64,000 nt of DNA, from the NCBI RefSeq assembly GCF_963678635.1, contig NC_087067.1, positions 6,862,647 through 6,926,646 on the forward strand, written 5' to 3'. This stretch comes from Symsagittifera roscoffensis (lineage: Eukaryota > Xenacoelomorpha > Acoela > Convolutidae). Made by a program: the position numbers and the translations under genes. The notes beneath the pieces are model-generated. The model had not been told where the DNA came from, made no database searches, and saw only the letters and a list, made by a program, of their open reading frames with translations. Numbering within the stretch: the first letter of the stretch is position 1; every line of letters begins with the position of its first letter. Shown here piece after piece: positions 24,601 to 32,744 of the stretch.

Positions 24601-27600
24601 AATTTCCGATATGTACATGACAGATGTGAATTTGATTAATTAATCTAATTGGCTAATGTGAAAATCGCATGGCGTTGCGCCCTCTCGCGGATGTATGTAA
24701 ATTTGCATATTCGTCTGTAATTGGATAAAACTTGTGCCGTCTATGTCGAATGTTCCATCAAAATTGGCGATTGTATCCCAATGACTTGATTGGATAAAAT
24801 TTTTGTACAAATTGTCGTCACTCTCCTCCGGTGATCGGGTAGTTAATTGTATTCTTTTGTTTGGTTAACCTAAGATAAATTTCTTTGTATTTGCACTGTG
24901 CTTTTTTTGATGAGCCTGAACTAACTGAATTTTTTCATGATCTAATGGGTTCTCTGCTGTCGTGTTTATCACTCTACATGCCTCATCCAAACTTTTGATA
25001 GTCTTGACTTCGAATTATTCATCGTATTTAGAAGTAGCGGGTGCTTCTTGACAAGTAATCTGTCATTCCTATTTTAGCGCGTGCAATGTGGGATATTGTG
25101 TAATCAAATGGCAACATTCTGTCTGCCCATCTGGTTAATCTGGACTGGTAGGTTTTATAACCGCGTTTTTCTGTTAATGCTGTAACTATAGCCTTGTGAT
25201 CGGTTAAAAATTGAAATTGATTCCCCAGCAGTTAATTTCTGAAAAATTCACATGACCAGACAGCTGCAAGCAATTCTAGCTCGTTAGTGCTGTATTTTTG
25301 TTCGGATGTATTCGGAAACCTTGAAGTGAAGGCAATTGGTACCCATTTGCCTGGTTCTAACTCTTGCTCTAGTGCTGCTCCCAGTCCTTTGTGACTGGCA
25401 TCAGATTTGCATCATAATGGTACATTTTCGGAATGTTGGTGAATAATTCTGGTATCGTTTGAAAAACATTGTTTGCCTCTTCACTCCAGATAAATTTTTC
25501 TTGTTGTTTGCTTCAGTGATGGTCGAAGTGGCTTTGTAGGTTAGGTATATATCTGGACATGTGGTTCAGTATGCCCGCAAAGGATCTGAGCAATTTCGGA
25601 GATTTTGGTGGTTGTAGCGCCATCACTGCTTCTATCTTTAAATGTTTCGGTCTCACTCCTGTCTCATCGATCTTGAATACTAACCAGGCTAGGTAAGTTT
25701 TTGAAAATTCGCACTTACTAAATTTTGAAGCAAAACCTTTTTGTCTAATCTTGATAAGACTTCGTCGACTATTTCATTGTGTTTTGTGACTGAGCGTTTC
25801 GACACTATTAAAACATCATCTAAGAAACAGAATACTACTTCTATCTTTTGAATTGTATTGTCCATCGCCTTCTGAAATTCCTTCGTCATGTCTGTTAATC
25901 CATAAATCCCGTTTTAAATCTATATGTTCCAGTAAACTCCGCACATAGTATGCTGTGCCCTTTGATTTGGATGTGATAATTTGAGCCGCCGAATTAAGAA
26001 GTTTTTGTAGATTTTGCATTTGAAATGGGTTTTTATAGATTTTGCGAATTCGTTGATTTCGCGTCAATCGCTAAATTTACTCGCCATCCTTCTTTTGCTG
26101 TGATAACTGCTGGGGCTACGAATTGATCACTTGTGCGTTTGTCTAGTTTTACTATGTGAGCTTCTTTTTTAAGTTTCTGAATTTCTACTCTCATTTTTGC
26201 TTGGATGTGGTTTGGCACCCTTCTGCCCTTCTCCTGAATTAGAATTAGTGGTGATTTGAATAGGGTGAACACCTTGTGGTTCTTCGAACGTCCTAGTCTT
26301 TGGAATACATAAATGTATGTTTTTGACAAACCGAATCTTCCAAAAAATCAATTCGGCCGATTCGTTTTCTTGTTCTTCTGAATTTGCGTTGATTGAGTTT
26401 TTAGGGGGTTTTAGCTTTGTTGTTACTATACCAAGTTCTGGTTGAATGTGTAATGCTAATAGGCACCTGGTCCTATTTTCAGAATTTTGCGCCTTTAAGT
26501 TTTCACCGGTTGAATAGATATCTATTTCTAATATTCCAAAAAACTTGATGGGCTTGTAGTTATAATCAACGTAAGTTGTGTTTATCGGGTTCCTATCTAG
26601 GGATATGATTCTTGCGTTAGGGTCTTTCGCTAATAAAATTTCTGCTGCGCGTTTATTGACAAATGAGGATGGACTCCCGGTGTCAATTGTGGCACTGAAC
26701 AATGAGCCTCTTGTTTTCAGCGTTGTTCTAAGGCACTTAGTTTCACCGGTGGCGGAGTTAATTACTTCTCAATTTTGACTATTTCCGTTTGAATGGATGA
26801 TTCGCAGATATTTAAGACTGAGTAATTTTCTTCGCTGTCTGAATTTATGAAGTTGCATTCTTTTTTATCTGGCTCCGGTTGCTCGACATTGCGTGCTGTT
26901 ACAACATTTTTTCCGAAATGTCCCTTTTTTTCCGCAGCTTCTGCATTTTGTTCCCCCTGCCTGAATTTTGGCCTTGTGTTCCGATGTAAACTTTTTCCCA
27001 CAGAAATAGCATGGTTTAGATTGGGTGTTTGGTTGGTCTTGTTGATATTTTGGTTTAAAATGTCCCTTCCCTAGCGCTCTGTTCATTCTGTTTTGAACAT
27101 TGTTCTTAGTTAGGATTCACATTAGTGGTTCTTGCTTTACCCGAAATTGATAAGAAGAATTAATGAAGTTCGTCAAGTTGCTCGCTGCAGACGGGTTCTG
27201 CTTTTGGAGAGTGTTCGCTGTTGCTTATCTTTTCTCCTGTAGCAACGCCAATTTGAGGGTGTCTTCTACCGTTATTCTTGGTCTAATACAAAGCTCTCTT
27301 TGTATGTCAGAGAATCTCATTTTTGCAATGAATATATCACGAATGACCTACTTTTCAATATCCTCAGTCCATCCGCATTTTTGAGGCTTGTCCTGCTAGG
27401 GAAAGATAAAATGATTCAAGGCTTTGTTTTTCTCCATGTGCTGCGTTGTAAACTTGCATCCTTTCGATGATATAATTTCTCTCACGTTTGGATAACTGTT
27501 CACATGCATCGTGAAAAAATTGAATTTCACTGAATTGAGATTTGTGTTTGCGTTTTCTTGCAGGAACCTCTTCTTCCCTTCATTTCCTAGGGCAAAGAAT

Positions 27601-30600
27601 GAATTTGATTTTATTCGTTTGTCTGCTTCATGGTAGTAGACCTTTAGACTTATTTTGGGTCCCTTCTTCCGTCGTTCTTCATTTGCTTCGTTTGATTTTC
27701 TGACTGCTGCTTCGTTTCTTGTGACTCTATTGTCCGCCTCTGTCGTCAATTCTGAACTTGGAATAGGTTCAAGTTTTGATGGAGGGTCGTCATGTACCGG
27801 TGCTGGATCTGATATTAGGATGTTCGTGTCACACTTCTAGTTGAGTGATACAGCAAGAAAAAATTGACCTATTCATTTCTCCCATGGATATGGAGGGTTC
27901 AGCTGACGATTTAACTCAAAATGAAGGGACTCCTAGCCGGCTGCGCCATGTGATATTCCCTAAATCTTATCTGAAAACTGAACTAATAATACGGTTGAAT
28001 TAATAGTAAAGTTGATAAGTAAAAATGGAACAATAATTGATGAGCAAACTATAATCTTCCGAAAGTTCACGAAGAGTCAGATTTTACTTTAGCACCGCAA
28101 AAGCTGTTAAATATGATAGACATGGTGGACAGGTCTATAATTCATAGTGATCGGATGATCGTTAACATAAGACACTTCAAACTTAAATTCAACCTTATGT
28201 CCTCAACGCTAGGTGGTCAACTGCCTACCACCACATACTGAGCAATTTTGAGCAAAACAGTGTTTTAGCTATTTGTCCGTGCAACTCAAAACAGCAAATA
28301 AAATCAAAGAAAAGTAGCAATGTTGCGGATTCCGCGACAAATCTTTGACTTGTCGCGGAATCCTGTTCATTTCACAAAATGCACAGTTTGGCCTCGTAAT
28401 GGTTCGTTTTGTTGCATCAAGCAACACCATGAAAGTTTTTTTGGGTCAGTTTCGGACGAAAGCGTACAATTTTATTTAACCAATCCTTGTTTGATTCTTT
28501 TCAAGTTTTGAAAACTGTTTTTGACTATAATTAAAAAAAACTGCAATTTTTTTCTCCAGGATTTTTTAACCAGTCATTTGGGGTGGAGTTTTTTATACCA
28601 TCCAGAAAGTATTATTCTACTGAGCTCAAATTTAAAAATATATTTCACTTGTGATTTTTTCTGTTCCGACTTTTGAAGAAATTGGAGTATTTTTGCTTTT
28701 TTAGTGATTTTTTATTCAGTCTTTTTCGGCGATCAAAATAATAATTTTAACAAAATTTTTTTCATATCCCATTGAATACCCGAAATCAATTTAGAAAGAA
28801 ATTTGTACTTCATGATCCTTATTTGAAAACTTCTAAGAGTTTGAAAATTACTAACTTGGCCATTTGATCATGCGCGTTTTAAAGATTTAATTCATAACGC
28901 TGCAAAGATACCGCAAACTATTTATGAGTGGCCAATAATCCCGCACAAAAAAAAATCGTTCCAAATTGAATTGAGTAGTCTTAATCGGCCGTGTTTGTTT
29001 CGCACGACTCAAATTTTTACACTTGATTTTTGATTTTGTACAAAATTTACTCTATCTTTTCTTTTCCCGAAAACTAGATATAGATTTAGGGGCAGTCTAA
29101 ACCTTCAAGATTTTGCCCTAATATACAAGCAGTCTTACTAAAAAATAATAGGAGTTTCAATTTTGCCAATTTGGGACAGTTATTGCGGACAGTGAAAAGA
29201 AAAAAATTTTTCGTGTTCTTAACGAGTAAGCGACGATCAAAATCGACTTAGAAATTGCTTCAAGTTGAATTGAAGCATATTATTTATTCCAATTATTGCA
29301 TTGCAATACGCTAACTCAATTACTTTGCAATCATCAATAATTAGCGCGTGGAGTAATGATTTTAAAAAAAAATCCCTTCTGTTTCGAATGATGAAATATT
29401 CAAAACAGAAATGGAAAAATTTTAAAACTTGAATTTTTTGAAAATCATCCCTCCACACGCCAAGAAATGATGGTTACAAAGTAATTGAGTTAGCAAACTG
29501 TAATGTATTAATTGGAAAAATAGTATTTTCTTTTAATTTGAACAAAACTCTATTGACCTAGAAGGGTAGTCGGAGCATTCGGGGCGCTGCCCTGACTCGA
29601 GCATTTTTTTGAAGTTGACGCAAAATTTCATTGGTCAAATGCCAGAAAGTTAAACTCTCGAAATGCAAATGAGGCTTAGCACTTTAGATGAAACTAAAAA
29701 ACTTCACGAATTGTTTTCATTTTCAAAAAAAAAATTCATTGATTCACCTTTAAGATGATACGATTCAAAAATTCGAAATAAGAGGCATAAAAAAAATAAA
29801 TTTTGTATTTTGTCATTTTACAGATTAAAATTTTTTATACTCCATGCTAGTTTTCTGCGTACGTAGATATGCCAAATGGTCTGTAGTTTTATAAGAAAAA
29901 AGCCGAATCCAATCACAATCTTTTTTTCTCTAACCTATCACAAATGTTTTTATAGTTTGTTCATTAAATTGAAAAAGATCCATATACTTATTTAAATTTT
30001 ATTCCGTGGACTCGGTTAAACATAAAAAAACTGTTTTAATAACAACCAAAAAAATGAAAATTTCTACAAAGAGGCAGTCAATTTGTTCAAAATTTCCTTG
30101 AGATTCGATTTCTTTGTTCTATTTTTTCAAGAATTGTTTCAAAAAGATTATGTTCAAAAATTTTGTTTGCTACTAGCCTAGCAACCAATTACTCTTCTTC
30201 ACATGTCATTAAGAGGCCAAATCAGCGACATATTTTTAAATGAAAACACAGACAAGTTTTTAAACTAGTTCCAAAACGTAATTGGATTTCATTTACATAA
30301 CTTCCGTGGTTTCCACGCTAAAACAAATGGAACTTAAATCTTGTCGGCATATGTTTTTTGTCGCGGCTTTCGCAACGAGCGAGTATAGCGAGTTGTTCCA
30401 GATTCCACAAATTGTAAGCGGGTTCCGCAAATGTAAGCAGATTCAATGGATTTCGTTTACATTTCGCTCAAAATTTGCTGGTTCCGCTTACAGCTTGCAG
30501 ATTCCGCCTACAGTATCGGATTCCGCGATAGCGTAACTTGGCTCTTGACATCTAACTTTATCTGTTTGTGGGTACCTCAAACTGTTCCGGTTTCCGCAAT

Positions 30601-32684
30601 TTTTGTTGCGGATTCCGCTAGTTCGCTTGTTTTTGGAGCTATTATGAGCGATACAGTATTTTAGCTATTTGTCTGTGGAAACAGCGAAACAACAAATAAA
30701 GTCAAAAAATAGCAATTGTGAAGTAAGACAGAGAAAAGACACTTTTTAAAATTTCATGTCGCTTGAAAATAAGACTCGTTTGTTTTGTTCAATTTAGTGT
30801 TGTTCGGGATAATTTCGTGTCTGCTGATGTACTTGCTGGTAGAAGCAGATCTCACTCTCATGAGTCAGTTGAACAGAGAGAGAACCGCTCTGACCTCAGA
30901 TGACCTGAACTACGGCTGGCTCCTCCTCATCATCAGTGACGGGGCCAGGAAGCCACAAGTCATACAGGGACAAAATCAATCTAACAGAAATGGCCATACG
31001 TTATATCTCGAATAATTCAACAACCGATCAGGATCTAGCTTTTAGCCCACCATTCTTGTGGTCTCATTTATTTCGTGTTTGGTTTTTTGATTACTTATCA
31101 AAAAAATAGCATCGTGTTCCTAACATGTTAAAATACAGCTAAAATTTCGAAAACACAAAAACAACCGGGTTGCAGCGGAGAAGTCGGTAAGCCTCTGCTG
31201 CTCTTTCGAAATGTCGGTGGTTTGAGGCAGTGGCGGATCTAGGATTTTCTCGAGGGGGGGGGGGGGGGCGAATTTTCAAATTTTTTCGAAATTTTGTCCA
31301 CCTTTGTTTTTTAGGTCAACCGAATTGATTTTTCGACGCACAGTTTAGTCCCTGTTTCAGCCAAAATTTCTGCGCCGCAGGCAAAATTTTGAAAAAGACA
31401 GTCCAAAAAAGGCGTTTTTGGCACTTTTTAAAAAAATTTAGGGTCGGTCGGCCAAAAATAGATTTCTTAAAAAGTACCAAAGGGGGACCCTTTGGGTCGG
31501 CAAGGGGTCGAATCCCTGAAAGGAAAAGCGTCCGCCCTCCCCCGCCCCCACCCCTAAATCCACCAATGGTTTGAGGCCAACTGCGAACTATGATTGTTTC
31601 CTTGATTGTAAGGCAACACTATACTTACCCTGAACAAGCAAACACCTAAGAAATTCATTTAATTCTGAACCAGGGACACAGGAGCGGTTCTCCGTAGAGA
31701 ACTGAACACAGCGTATGTTGGTCCTAAGGCTCGTGAACAAATTGTTGTTAAACGTAATTTAAGCATTAAAAACGGCCATCTCTTTCCATTCCCTCGCCAG
31801 GGAGGCAACCTGTCAGTGGACTACGCCTTCGTCACCCCAATTGTGGGCGTGGTCTTCCTCTTCATCAACTGCATCCTCTCGTTCGCATTCTCAGTGGCCG
31901 CCAAAGGAGACCGCAAAGCGGCCAGGACTAGGGAACTGCTAGGTACAAATAAATTTGGGACCCTGCTAACTATTTCACCCCCCCCCCCCCGCTCATATGG
32001 TATGCAGTGAAGAGTTTCCGCCCTATAAAAGGCTAGATTACTGCGAAGAGTTTTTTTACCTTGTTAGAGAATTTAAGTGGGTTAGAAGTTGAAGTTTGTA
32101 AATTGTAGCGAGAGATTTCCCCAGCTAGCACAGGATGGAATAGTTAACAAAATGTAAAGTGTGATAGATGGGTTCTATGATAGTATGATAGACATCTCCA
32201 AGGTTAGACAGGAAAAGCAGTAGGGAGCAGGGTGGATTTAGGGATGGGGGACCCTTTTTCTCTCCCCGCAGATTCGACCCCTCGCCCAATTTGGTAATAT
32301 TCTCACATTATATTGGGCAGACACAAAAATGTTATTCTCAATAGTACTAAATTTGAGATGGCGGAGCAAGCCAAAAAATACTGTTTTTAAAGCGTAAACC
32401 AATTTGGCCAGCCTAAACATAGGTCGACAAAATGTTTTTGAAATTGACAACATAATTCAAAATCTTCAGATCCATAGTAGAATATTTTAACCTCATGTAA
32501 TTGAATTGGTTAACTGCAATAATTGTTTCATTTTTGATTACGCTATCCATCTATCATAATATGCCAAGAACTCCAACGCGAAAAGGACAAAAGCAAGGAA
32601 ACAGAAAAACTAGTTGGAACAACTCAAAACTATAATACTGCTGACATTCCTACTTATTCCCAAATTGAACAGCAACGACAGCAA

Positions 32685-32717
<33 letters not shown>

Positions 32718-32744
32718 CCACAACTTCAGCAAGAGACTAAATAG
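8512..32744 (+). CDS. Four-pass membrane protein, PMP22/claudin/clarin/TARP-like, six exons
   Basis: Exons: 8512-8629, 9170-9307, 19604-19795, 30798-30958, 31801-31942, 32569-32744. Junction phases are 1,1,1,0,1 and all agree; the sum is 927 bases, 308 residues plus TAG. The order is a short N-terminus, TM1 (about residues 4-30), an extracellular loop with W then AGLW and sequons NET and NGS, TM2 (about 105-127), TM3 (about 140-165), a second loop containing NYGW, TM4 (about 213-238), then a charged tail with a run of ten Gln (all CAA) ending QQETK. The W...GLW loop and the YGW between TM3 and TM4 recall claudins and calcium-channel gamma/TARP proteins; the loop Cys pair of claudins is not evident, and clarins are another candidate. 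The likely role is junctional or channel-accessory at the plasma membrane. An extra 5' exon is possible. The donor at 30959 (GTCATA) is weak. Two gypsy elements sit in introns 2 and 3. Confidence 0.8.
8686..8703. repeat. Poly(C) run
   Basis: Eighteen consecutive C residues lie in intron 1 of the four-pass protein gene, just after its first exon. The run lengthens an open frame there but lies beyond the inferred donor at 8630. Confidence 0.9.
9496..9891 (+). mobile_element. hAT-like MITE, copy 1, with 8-bp target duplication
   Basis: The element starts CAGGGGCGGATCTAAGATTT and ends AATTCGCCCCTG. It is flanked by identical CATGAGAG at 9488-9495 and 9892-9899. The 8-bp duplication and CAGGG terminus fit the hAT superfamily. 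Inside are the family's GC-rich palindromic blocks GCGCCAAAGGCGCC and GGGGGACCCTTTGGGTC. It encodes no protein. Confidence 0.88.
10007..10730. repeat. Possible transposon-like unit with imperfect terminal repeats
   Basis: The left end (GCCATGTATCATTCATGTTGC) resembles the reverse complement of the right end (AATGATACATTGCC and its AATGTAATAAC flank). Internally, ATCCATGTTTCATCTATGAAACATGGAT is nearly self-complementary and related GAAACATGGATG and GATGTAACATCAATG words recur. Boundaries and target duplication are unclear. Confidence 0.25.
10729..10796. repeat. Three tandem copies of a 24-bp unit containing CAACCCGGGTTTG
   Basis: The unit CAACTTCAACCCGGGTTTGC plus AATG is repeated three times almost perfectly. 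Each unit centres on the palindrome CAACCCGGGTTTG, which stands out in the AT-rich intron. Confidence 0.85.
11402..11657 (+). repeat. 5' LTR of gypsy element 1
   Basis: The LTR starts TGTCATCCGGCATGGATCGG and ends about GGTATGACT. It matches the 3' LTR along its length apart from substitutions and a much shorter AT tract. Confidence 0.88.
11652..12818 (+). pseudogene. gag: gag of gypsy element 1, frameshifted
   Basis: The first frame (11652-12158) begins MTRRSQQENP and has a charged helical capsid-like sequence. It shifts near 12140 into a second frame (to 12438) containing ESLDQFCSDLVELA and then meets a stop. Two degenerate CCHC zinc knuckles follow at about 12600-12712 (ending GHIAKLC), with some Cys replaced. 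Gag packages the element's RNA. The apparent start ATG lies in the last bases of the LTR, so the primer-binding site would be translated. Confidence 0.75.
11658..11675 (+). other. Candidate primer-binding site of gypsy element 1
   Basis: AGGCGCAGTCAGCAGG follows the 5' LTR directly. The second element has TGGCGCAGCCGG at the same place, so both probably use the same tRNA primer; here the expected TGG reads AGG. Confidence 0.5.
12701..14840 (+). pseudogene. pol: Protease-reverse transcriptase-RNase H of gypsy element 1, broken
   Basis: The aspartic protease motif IADSGSPMSF is at about 12960. RT palm segments follow (LALDSKKSNKF at about 13570; SQIALDQSTREQ near 13730; the catalytic YLDD at about 13903). 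RNase H carries VCDASNTGLGAALEQ (about 14345), DEQELLGVVWAIEHLKYYL and TDHQAL (about 14560). The frame continues through DYMSRNP, the usual post-RNase H motif, and a linker, then stops at TAA 14838-14840 without reaching integrase. Several frameshifts lie between 13200 and 14600. Confidence 0.85.
14816..15614 (+). repeat. Internal direct repeat, copy A (799 bp), between RNase H and integrase
   Basis: This segment matches 17774-18566 with only a handful of substitutions and one 6-bp indel. It begins with the last codons of the RT-RNase H frame, runs through a non-coding spacer rich in CTCTCTCTC and TCAGTTTCACTC, then contains ATG at 15086 and a basic region. It ends where the sequence leads into integrase. 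Confidence 0.93.
15086..17017 (+). pseudogene. int: Integrase-containing frame of gypsy element 1, broken
   Basis: An ATG at 15086 opens a short frame, with restarts in other frames, through a basic stretch (PTKRKRQSPACP). Near 15760 a pol-like linker appears (FIAAVTKKDRNLRPL). The zinc-binding H-H-C-C domain and core follow in the frame 15839-17017: HPGSTAMLDL, CKHC, then QLDFAGPL, CDQAQ in place of the usual DQG region, and VVERMIQTLKRR, giving the D-D-E triad positions. A GPY/F-like basic tail follows to 17017. Integrase joins the element's DNA to the genome. A deletion or frameshift separates the linker from the zinc domain. Confidence 0.8.
17035..17797 (+). pseudogene. Third, post-integrase reading frame of gypsy element 1
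   Basis: Two overlapping frames (about 17050-17581 and 17529-17798) encode a Lys/Ser/Thr-rich, probably disordered sequence. The tail is more structured: YPSLKSLIQKMGF, then CLKFIEAI, then EVVDLTSPTEDE and a stop at TAA. VVDLT followed by acidic residues looks like a SUMO-interacting motif. The corresponding frame of the second element has IIDLTISSS in a similar setting. There is no signal peptide or membrane segment, so it is not an envelope gene. Confidence 0.5.
17774..18566 (+). repeat. Internal direct repeat, copy B (793 bp), next to the 3' LTR
   Basis: This near-identical copy of 14816-15614 starts inside the last codons of the third frame and ends 25 bases before the 3' LTR. Both frames therefore end in the same LNNLAN-stop sequence. 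Confidence 0.93.
18581..18591 (+). other. Polypurine tract of gypsy element 1
   Basis: TCGAGGGGGAA abuts the TGTCATCC start of the 3' LTR, as expected for the plus-strand primer. Confidence 0.75.
18592..18879 (+). repeat. 3' LTR of gypsy element 1
   Basis: This is the same LTR as at 11402, starting TGTCATCCGG and ending GGTACGACA. It is 32 bp longer, almost entirely because of an expanded AT tract. Confidence 0.9.
18612..18662. repeat. (AT)n microsatellite inside the 3' LTR
   Basis: About 25 AT units lie where the 5' LTR has only a few, so the tract expanded after insertion or differs between the LTRs. Confidence 0.95.
19179..19547 (-). mobile_element. hAT-like MITE, copy 2, with 8-bp target duplication
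   Basis: The element runs CAGGGGCGGATTTAGG to CCTAGATCCGCCCCTG and is flanked by CTTTTTGA at 19171-19178 and 19548-19555. Internal blocks (AAAGGGTCCCCCTTT, GCGCTTTCGGCGCC) are inverted relative to copy 1. It lies 57 bases upstream of exon 3 of the four-pass protein gene, so it insinuates new sequence close to a splice acceptor. Confidence 0.9.
20460..21157 (+). repeat. Dispersed repeat with GGATTCCGC motifs, left part, interrupted by gypsy element 2
   Basis: Contains CTCTGGATAGGCTCACAACT, GTGTCTGTATGTTCGTGG and a series of short variants of GCGGATTCCGCAAATGTAAG. Related sequence occurs at 30270-30710 and, inverted, at 34340-34640. The copy continues at 28236 after the gypsy insertion. Confidence 0.7.
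21158..21446 (-). repeat. 3' LTR of gypsy element 2
   Basis: On the minus strand it begins TGTTTTGGTAAGCAGTTGAC and ends GAATATAACACA. It matches 27949-28235 throughout. Confidence 0.88.
21447..21459 (-). other. Polypurine tract of gypsy element 2
   Basis: The minus strand reads CCAGAGGGAGAAA directly before the LTR start TGTTTTGG. Confidence 0.75.
21537..22631 (-). pseudogene. Third, post-integrase reading frame of gypsy element 2
   Basis: The frame 22140-22631 begins MLNGKIYKVTNNNDV, reminiscent of the integrase C-terminal region, becomes Ser/Pro-rich, and ends with SGGIIDLTISSSNSPD. A shifted frame continues to 21537 with two related segments (CPISSVPIKEK and CPILSVTIEEK) and a Ser/Arg-rich tail (SSSRSKRQ). 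The IIDLT motif matches the VVDLT of the first element's third frame. Function unknown; no envelope features are seen. Confidence 0.45.
22661..24286 (-). pseudogene. int: Integrase-containing frame of gypsy element 2, broken
   Basis: An ATG at 24284-24286 (MSKLDHPSVKQ) opens after the spacer. Another frame (23962-24237) gives a coiled, charged linker and then DLTTEDSQLGQLRKHILAKD near 23930. The frame 23270-23854 has the zinc-binding HRTHPGQEAI and CQSCRSC, and a core in which the first catalytic Asp is lost (LQLGFAGP where LDFAG is expected), with RPDQYSG next and a D in place of the last Glu region (WWKDVFRQL). C-terminal sequence continues to 22661. The copy cannot encode an active integrase. 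Confidence 0.8.
24287..24864 (-). other. Non-coding spacer between RNase H and integrase in gypsy element 2
   Basis: The RNase H frame ends at TAA 24865-24867 and the integrase frame opens at ATG 24284-24286. The 578 bases between are stop-rich. They contain three CGCGAGAGGGCG-type words near 24430, 24535 and 24685, TATCCAAT/CCAATCAGA boxes, and TTTTTTCAGTTAG about 130 bases upstream of the ATG. They could act as a promoter or leader for integrase, or be an insertion. Confidence 0.5.
24865..26778 (-). pseudogene. pol: Protease-reverse transcriptase-RNase H of gypsy element 2, broken
   Basis: The protease motif ATIDTGSPSSFVNKR is at about 26680. The RT start (PNHIQAKMRVEIQKLKKE, then WRVNLAIDAK) is at 26050-26220, and the catalytic FLDDVLIVSK at about 25810. 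RNase H has DASHKGLGAALEQELEPGKW, STNELELLAAVW and TDHKAIVTAL (about 25430-25190), then MTDYLSRS. The linker CRVINTTAENPLDHEK ends FILG-stop at 24865. Frames shift several times. Confidence 0.85.
26779..27840 (-). pseudogene. gag: gag of gypsy element 2, broken
   Basis: The frame 27396-27749 (MTTEADNRVTRNEAAVRKSN) is a charged capsid-like sequence. The frame 26865-27086 holds a nucleocapsid with CYFCGKKFTSEH and CRSCGKKGTFRKKC; the second knuckle has Thr where His is expected. A stop and a frameshift separate them. Confidence 0.7.
27931..27948 (-). other. Primer-binding site of gypsy element 2
   Basis: The minus strand reads TGGCGCAGCCGGCTAGGA directly after the CACA end of the 5' LTR. TGG is the complement of a tRNA CCA end. 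Confidence 0.6.
27949..28235 (-). repeat. 5' LTR of gypsy element 2
   Basis: On the minus strand it begins TGTGGTGGTAGGCAGTTGAC and ends GGGAATATCACA. It pairs with 21158-21446. Confidence 0.9.
28236..28520 (+). repeat. GGATTCCGC dispersed repeat, right part after gypsy element 2
   Basis: TTTTAGCTATTTGTCCGTG and GTTGCGGATTCCGCGACAAA resume the repeat broken at 21157. The uninterrupted relative near 30640 has TTTTAGCTATTTGTCTGTGG at the matching place. Confidence 0.6.
29287..29517. repeat. Imperfect palindrome with ~100-bp arms
   Basis: TTCCAATTATTGCATTGC ... GCTAACTCAATTACTTTG on the left is mirrored by CAAAGTAATTGAGTTAGC ... TAATTGGAA on the right, around a loop near 29395. It is probably another foldback MITE. 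No coding sequence. Confidence 0.7.
30270..30710 (+). repeat. GGATTCCGC dispersed repeat, near-complete copy
   Basis: Contains repeated GGATTCCGC/GGTTCCGCAAATGTAAGC words, AAACTGTTCCGGTTTCCGCAA and the TTTTAGCTATTTGTCTGTGG end. It ends about 90 bases before exon 4 of the four-pass protein gene. Confidence 0.65.
31228..31569 (+). mobile_element. hAT-like MITE, copy 3, with 8-bp target duplication
   Basis: The element runs CAGTGGCGGATCTAGGATTT to TAAATCCACCAATG and is flanked by GTTTGAGG at 31220-31227 and 31570-31577. Its terminal repeats have diverged more than those of copies 1 and 2. It lies in intron 4. Confidence 0.87.
32229..32460. mobile_element. Decayed fragment of the hAT-like MITE family
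   Basis: CAGGGTGGATTTAGGGATGGGGGACCCTTTTTC, CCGCAGATTCGACCCC and later AATTTGGCCAGCCTAAAC resemble minus-orientation copies, but no second terminus or target duplication is seen. Fragments alike lie near 39400-39600 and 40195-40450. Confidence 0.4.

Larger units (their letters stand above)
21158..28235 (-). mobile_element. Ty3/gypsy LTR retrotransposon 2, degenerate
   Basis: LTRs are at 21158-21446 (3' LTR) and 27949-28235 (5' LTR), about 90% alike by eye. Reading on the minus strand, the 5' LTR is followed by TGGCGCAGCCGG, then gag with CCHC knuckles, protease, RT, RNase H, a non-coding spacer, integrase, a Ser-rich third frame and a polypurine tract before the 3' LTR. All frames are broken. 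The flanks TATT and TACT may be a decayed 4-bp duplication. It lies in intron 3 of the four-pass protein gene, opposite in orientation, and inside an older GGATTCCGC repeat. Confidence 0.92.

Noticed and set aside
21170-28235. Reading the two gypsy elements as copies of one family
   Set aside because: Their LTRs, gag and spacer sequences do not align by eye. Only domain order, primer-binding site and short motifs are shared, so they are treated as related but distinct families.
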